From assembly GCA_030609125.1 (NCBI GenBank), contig JAUWCW010000074.1, forward strand, positions 1 through 8,515: DNA of 8,515 nt, read 5' to 3'. The translations under genes were made by a program, and so were the position numbers. The DNA comes from JAUWCW01 sp030609125 [NCBI: Candidatus Rokuibacteriota bacterium] (GTDB lineage Bacteria > JAUVQV01). Numbering within the stretch: position 1 is the stretch's first letter; every line of letters starts with the position of its first letter. The notes below the pieces were generated by a model, which made no database searches, was not told the origin of the DNA, and saw only the letters and a list, made by a program, of their open reading frames with translations. Shown piece by piece: positions 6,300 through 8,515 of this stretch.

Positions 6300-7562
6300 A
6301 TGTCTGAAGCGCAACTGATCAAGCCGGATCTCGGCTACGTAAAAGAGGTCATGAATGCCGGGGGAGAGTCCCTGAAGAAGTGCTACCAGTGCGCCACCTG
6401 CTCGGTGGTGTGCGAACTGGCCCCCGACGGGAAACCCTTCCCCCGGAAGGAGATGGTCTGGGCCCAGTGGGGACAGAAGGAAAAGCTCGTCAACAACCCC
6501 GACGTCTGGCTCTGCCACCAGTGCAGCGACTGCACCGCCAAGTGCCCCCGCGACGCCAAGCCCGGCGAGGTCCTCGCCGCTGTCCGCCGCACGGCGTACC
6601 AGCACTTCGCCTGGCCGGGATTCATGGGAGGCCTCTTTTCGGACGCCAGGTACCTGCCCGTTCTTTTCGCCATCCCGGCGGTGCTGATATGGCTCGTGAT
6701 GGCGGCCAACGGCGGCAGCCTGAGCCCCGAAGGGCCGATCGTCTTCTCCAAGATGATGCCCATCACCACCGGTGTCGACCTCCTGTTCCTGCCCTTCGCC
6801 TTCCTCGCCCTCTTCTCCGCCTTCGTCGGTCTGAACGAGTTCTGGAAGGGGATGGACGCGCAGGTCGAGGCCTCGGTGCCGCGCAAGGGCTTCGTCCCGG
6901 CGGCCAAGGAGCTGCTCGGCGAGCTGATCTTTCACGCCACCTTCAAAAAGTGCATTTCATCCGCCAATCGTTCCACCGCCCACATGCTCGTCTTTTACGG
7001 GTTCATCGGCCTCTTCGTCACAACCAACATCGTGCTGGTCTACGAGTGGGGGCACAAGCTTCTCGGCCTGCACCTTCCCCAGACTCCCCTGCCCTTCTCG
7101 GGCCTGGGCCTTCCGCCGAAGATCATCGGCAACGTGAGCGCCATCGCCCTGCTCGTCGGCGGCGTTCTGATGATCAACAACCGGATGACCAACAAGAAGG
7201 ACAACCCCGCCAGCACCTACGACTGGGTCTTCCTCTCCGTCATCCTGCTCGTGGGCCTGACGGGGTTTCTCGCCCAGCTCACACGCCTGGCAAACATGGC
7301 CGGGCTGGCCTATCCGATCTACTTCCTCCACCTCGTCTTCGTTTTCTACATCATCGCCTACCTCCCCTACTCCAAACTGGCCCACCTTCTCTACCGCTCC
7401 CTGGCCATCATTCACGCCAAGAACGTCGGCCGCGACGCCCTGACCCTGGCCGCTCCGGCGGCAGTCGCAGCAGTTCCCGCGGCCGCGGTATCCGCCGAGC
7501 CCGCCCCGGAGGCCGGGGAAACAGCGGAGGAAAAGAAAGAAAATCCCGAAGCCTCGGCTTAG
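6300..7562 (+). CDS. qmoC: QmoC, HdrC/HdrE-like fusion: iron-sulfur domain plus membrane cytochrome b
   Basis: Membrane anchor and quinone-reacting subunit of Qmo, 420 residues. The N-terminal HdrC-like domain binds two [4Fe-4S] clusters: Cys28, 31, 34, 38 and Cys72, 75, 78, 82 (CP at the end). Six probable membrane segments follow at about residues 119-136, 157-178, 227-247, 275-292, 309-328 and 338-357. These form a NarI/HdrE-type cytochrome b domain. His344 and His362 are 18 residues apart, the same spacing as the helix V heme ligands of NarI (His187/His205). His228, and perhaps His212, are candidates for the other side. Family knowledge says two b hemes. Residues 384-420 form an Ala/Pro/Glu-rich tail with no recognised fold. 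The start ATG follows GGGAGGGAG (6284-6292) and lies 15 nt after qmoB. No qmoD follows, unlike in Desulfovibrio. Confidence 0.95.
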   Translation: MSEAQLIKPDLGYVKEVMNAGGESLKKCYQCATCSVVCELAPDGKPFPRKEMVWAQWGQKEKLVNNPDVWLCHQCSDCTAKCPRDAKPGEVLAAVRRTAYQHFAWPGFMGGLFSDARYLPVLFAIPAVLIWLVMAANGGSLSPEGPIVFSKMMPITTGVDLLFLPFAFLALFSAFVGLNEFWKGMDAQVEASVPRKGFVPAAKELLGELIFHATFKKCISSANRSTAHMLVFYGFIGLFVTTNIVLVYEWGHKLLGLHLPQTPLPFSGLGLPPKIIGNVSAIALLVGGVLMINNRMTNKKDNPASTYDWVFLSVILLVGLTGFLAQLTRLANMAGLAYPIYFLHLVFVFYIIAYLPYSKLAHLLYRSLAIIHAKNVGRDALTLAAPAAVAAVPAAAVSAEPAPEAGETAEEKKENPEASA

Positions 7563-7583
7563 GGTCTGGATCCATTACCCTAA
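7559..7583 (+). promoter_or_regulatory. Stem-loop over the qmoC stop and next to the sat ribosome binding site
   Basis: TTAGGGT (7559-7565, containing the qmoC TAG stop) is an exact reverse complement of ACCCTAA (7577-7583), with an 11-nt loop that itself contains the palindrome TGGATCCA (7567-7574). The right arm ends on the first base of the sat Shine-Dalgarno sequence AAGGAG (7583-7588). A ribosome terminating on qmoC would melt the stem, which could couple sat translation to qmoC. The pairing is seen; it is short, and the role is inference. No T-tract follows, so it is not a terminator. Confidence 0.4.
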
Positions 7584-7595
7584 AGGAGAACAAGA

Positions 7596-8515
7596 ATGAT
7601 CAAACCACACGGTTCCGATGAGTTGAACCCTCTGTATGTTTCCGACGACGCCAAGCGCTCAGAGCTGCTGAAGGAGTCCGAGAGCCTCGCCTCCATCATC
7701 ATCAGCTCGGCGGCGGCGGGCAACGCCGTCATGCTGGGATCGGGCTACTTCAACCCCATGACGGGTTTCATGAACAAGGCCGATGCCCTTTCGGCGGCGG
7801 AAAGCATGAAGACCACCTCGGGCCTCTTCTTCCCCGTCCCGATCGTGAACATGGTGAAGGACGCTGCGGCCATCCACGGCGCCAACCGGATCGCCCTGCG
7901 CGATCCCAACGTCGAGGGCAACCCCGTCCTGGCCATCATGGACGTGGAGGCGGTCGAGGAGTTCACCGACGACGAGATGAAGATGATGACCGAGAAGGTC
8001 TACCGGACGACCGATCCGGATCACCCCGGCGTGAAGGCCTTCAACTCCGTCGGCAAGACGGTCGTCTCCGGCCCCATCCAGGTCCTGAACTTCTCCTACT
8101 TCGAGGCGGACTACCCCGACACCTTCCGCACGGCCACCTCGATCCGCAACGAGATCGCCGAGCGGGGGTGGAACAAGGTCGCCGCCTTCCAGACCAGAAA
8201 CCCCATGCACCGCGCCCACGAGGAGCTCTGCAAGATGGCCATGGAGGCCGAGCAGACCGACGGCATCCTGATCCACATGCTTCTCGGCAAGCTGAAGAAG
8301 GGCGACATTCCCGGCGACGTGCGCGAGGACTGCATCCGCAAGATGGTCGAACTCTACTTCCCGCCCAACACGGTGATGGTCACGGGCTACGGATTCGACA
8401 TGCTATACGCCGGACCGCGGGAAGCCGTGCTGCACGCCCTCTTCCGCCAGAACTGCGGGTGCACCCACCTGATCGTCGGACGCGACCACGCCGGTGTGGG
8501 CGACTACTACGGCGG
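7596..8515 (+). CDS. sat: Sulfate adenylyltransferase (Sat, ATP sulfurylase), 3'-truncated by window end
   Basis: Catalyses ATP plus sulfate to APS plus pyrophosphate, the activation step that supplies AprBA. The frame is open from ATG 7596 to the window edge, giving 306 residues with no frameshift. Prokaryotic Sat proteins are usually about 390-460 residues, so roughly the last quarter to third is missing. An N-terminal PUA-like domain covers about residues 1-160 (GSGYFNPMTGFMN near 49-61). The catalytic domain follows, with the ATP-sulfurylase signature QTRNPMHRAH at 199-208, which contains the QXRN sulfate site and the HXXH nucleotide-binding motif (His205, His208). The GRDHAGVGDYYG motif starts at Gly295. 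The start is supported by AAGGAG (7583-7588), 7 nt upstream. The gap to qmoC is 33 nt with no obvious terminator, so it is probably in the same operon. No fused APS kinase part can be judged because the 3' end is not visible. Confidence 0.96.
   Translation, partial: MIKPHGSDELNPLYVSDDAKRSELLKESESLASIIISSAAAGNAVMLGSGYFNPMTGFMNKADALSAAESMKTTSGLFFPVPIVNMVKDAAAIHGANRIALRDPNVEGNPVLAIMDVEAVEEFTDDEMKMMTEKVYRTTDPDHPGVKAFNSVGKTVVSGPIQVLNFSYFEADYPDTFRTATSIRNEIAERGWNKVAAFQTRNPMHRAHEELCKMAMEAEQTDGILIHMLLGKLKKGDIPGDVREDCIRKMVELYFPPNTVMVTGYGFDMLYAGPREAVLHALFRQNCGCTHLIVGRDHAGVGDYYG

Noticed and set aside
4122-6935. 937-residue open frame on the - strand opposite qmoB and qmoC
   Set aside because: It is a mirror of GC-rich third positions in the + strand genes. 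The product is low-complexity (Gly, Val, Leu, His, Asp rich) with no recognisable domain, and the opposite strand has full, conserved Qmo proteins.
6380-7621. 413-codon + strand frame overlapping qmoC
   Set aside because: It is in a shifted frame and gives an Arg/Pro/Leu/His-rich product without motifs; qmoC in the other frame has all expected cysteines, membrane helices and histidines.

Overview
The window carries a nearly complete dissimilatory sulfate-activation and APS-reduction locus, all on the + strand, in the order aprB-aprA-qmoA-qmoB-qmoC-sat. The sat gene runs off the right edge. The DNA is GC-rich, with G or C at most third codon positions. The gene set and protein features suggest a sulfate-reducing (or sulfur-disproportionating) bacterium of the Desulfobacterota (former Deltaproteobacteria). 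The genus cannot be fixed from sequence reading alone.

Layout. Positions 1-212 are a non-coding leader with an AT-richer patch, a perfect palindrome, an orphan Shine-Dalgarno-like stretch and a stem-loop close to the aprB ribosome binding site. aprB (213-632) and aprA (650-2671) encode the two subunits of APS reductase. A 222-bp gap follows. It opens with a perfect 13-bp hairpin directly after the aprA stop and also contains a second hairpin and short repeats. qmoA (2894-4153), qmoB (4158-6284) and qmoC (6300-7562) are tightly packed with gaps of 4 and 15 nt. A short stem-loop spans the qmoC stop and touches the ribosome binding site of sat (7596 to the window end, 306 codons visible).

How the genes work together. 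Sat activates sulfate with ATP to adenosine 5'-phosphosulfate (APS) and pyrophosphate. AprBA reduces APS to sulfite and AMP in the cytoplasm. QmoABC, a membrane complex related to heterodisulfide reductase, is the established electron link between the menaquinone pool and AprBA. Sulfite would go on to DsrAB, which is not in this window. The hairpin between aprBA and qmoABC could separate the operon into differently expressed segments; this is inference.

I see no undescribed system here: every long gene belongs to a known pathway. The points worth a second look are sat lying downstream of qmoC, the non-coding structures at three gene junctions, the charged low-complexity tail on QmoC, and the MvhD-like domain on QmoB. 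No mobile elements, CRISPR arrays, tRNA or rRNA genes were seen.
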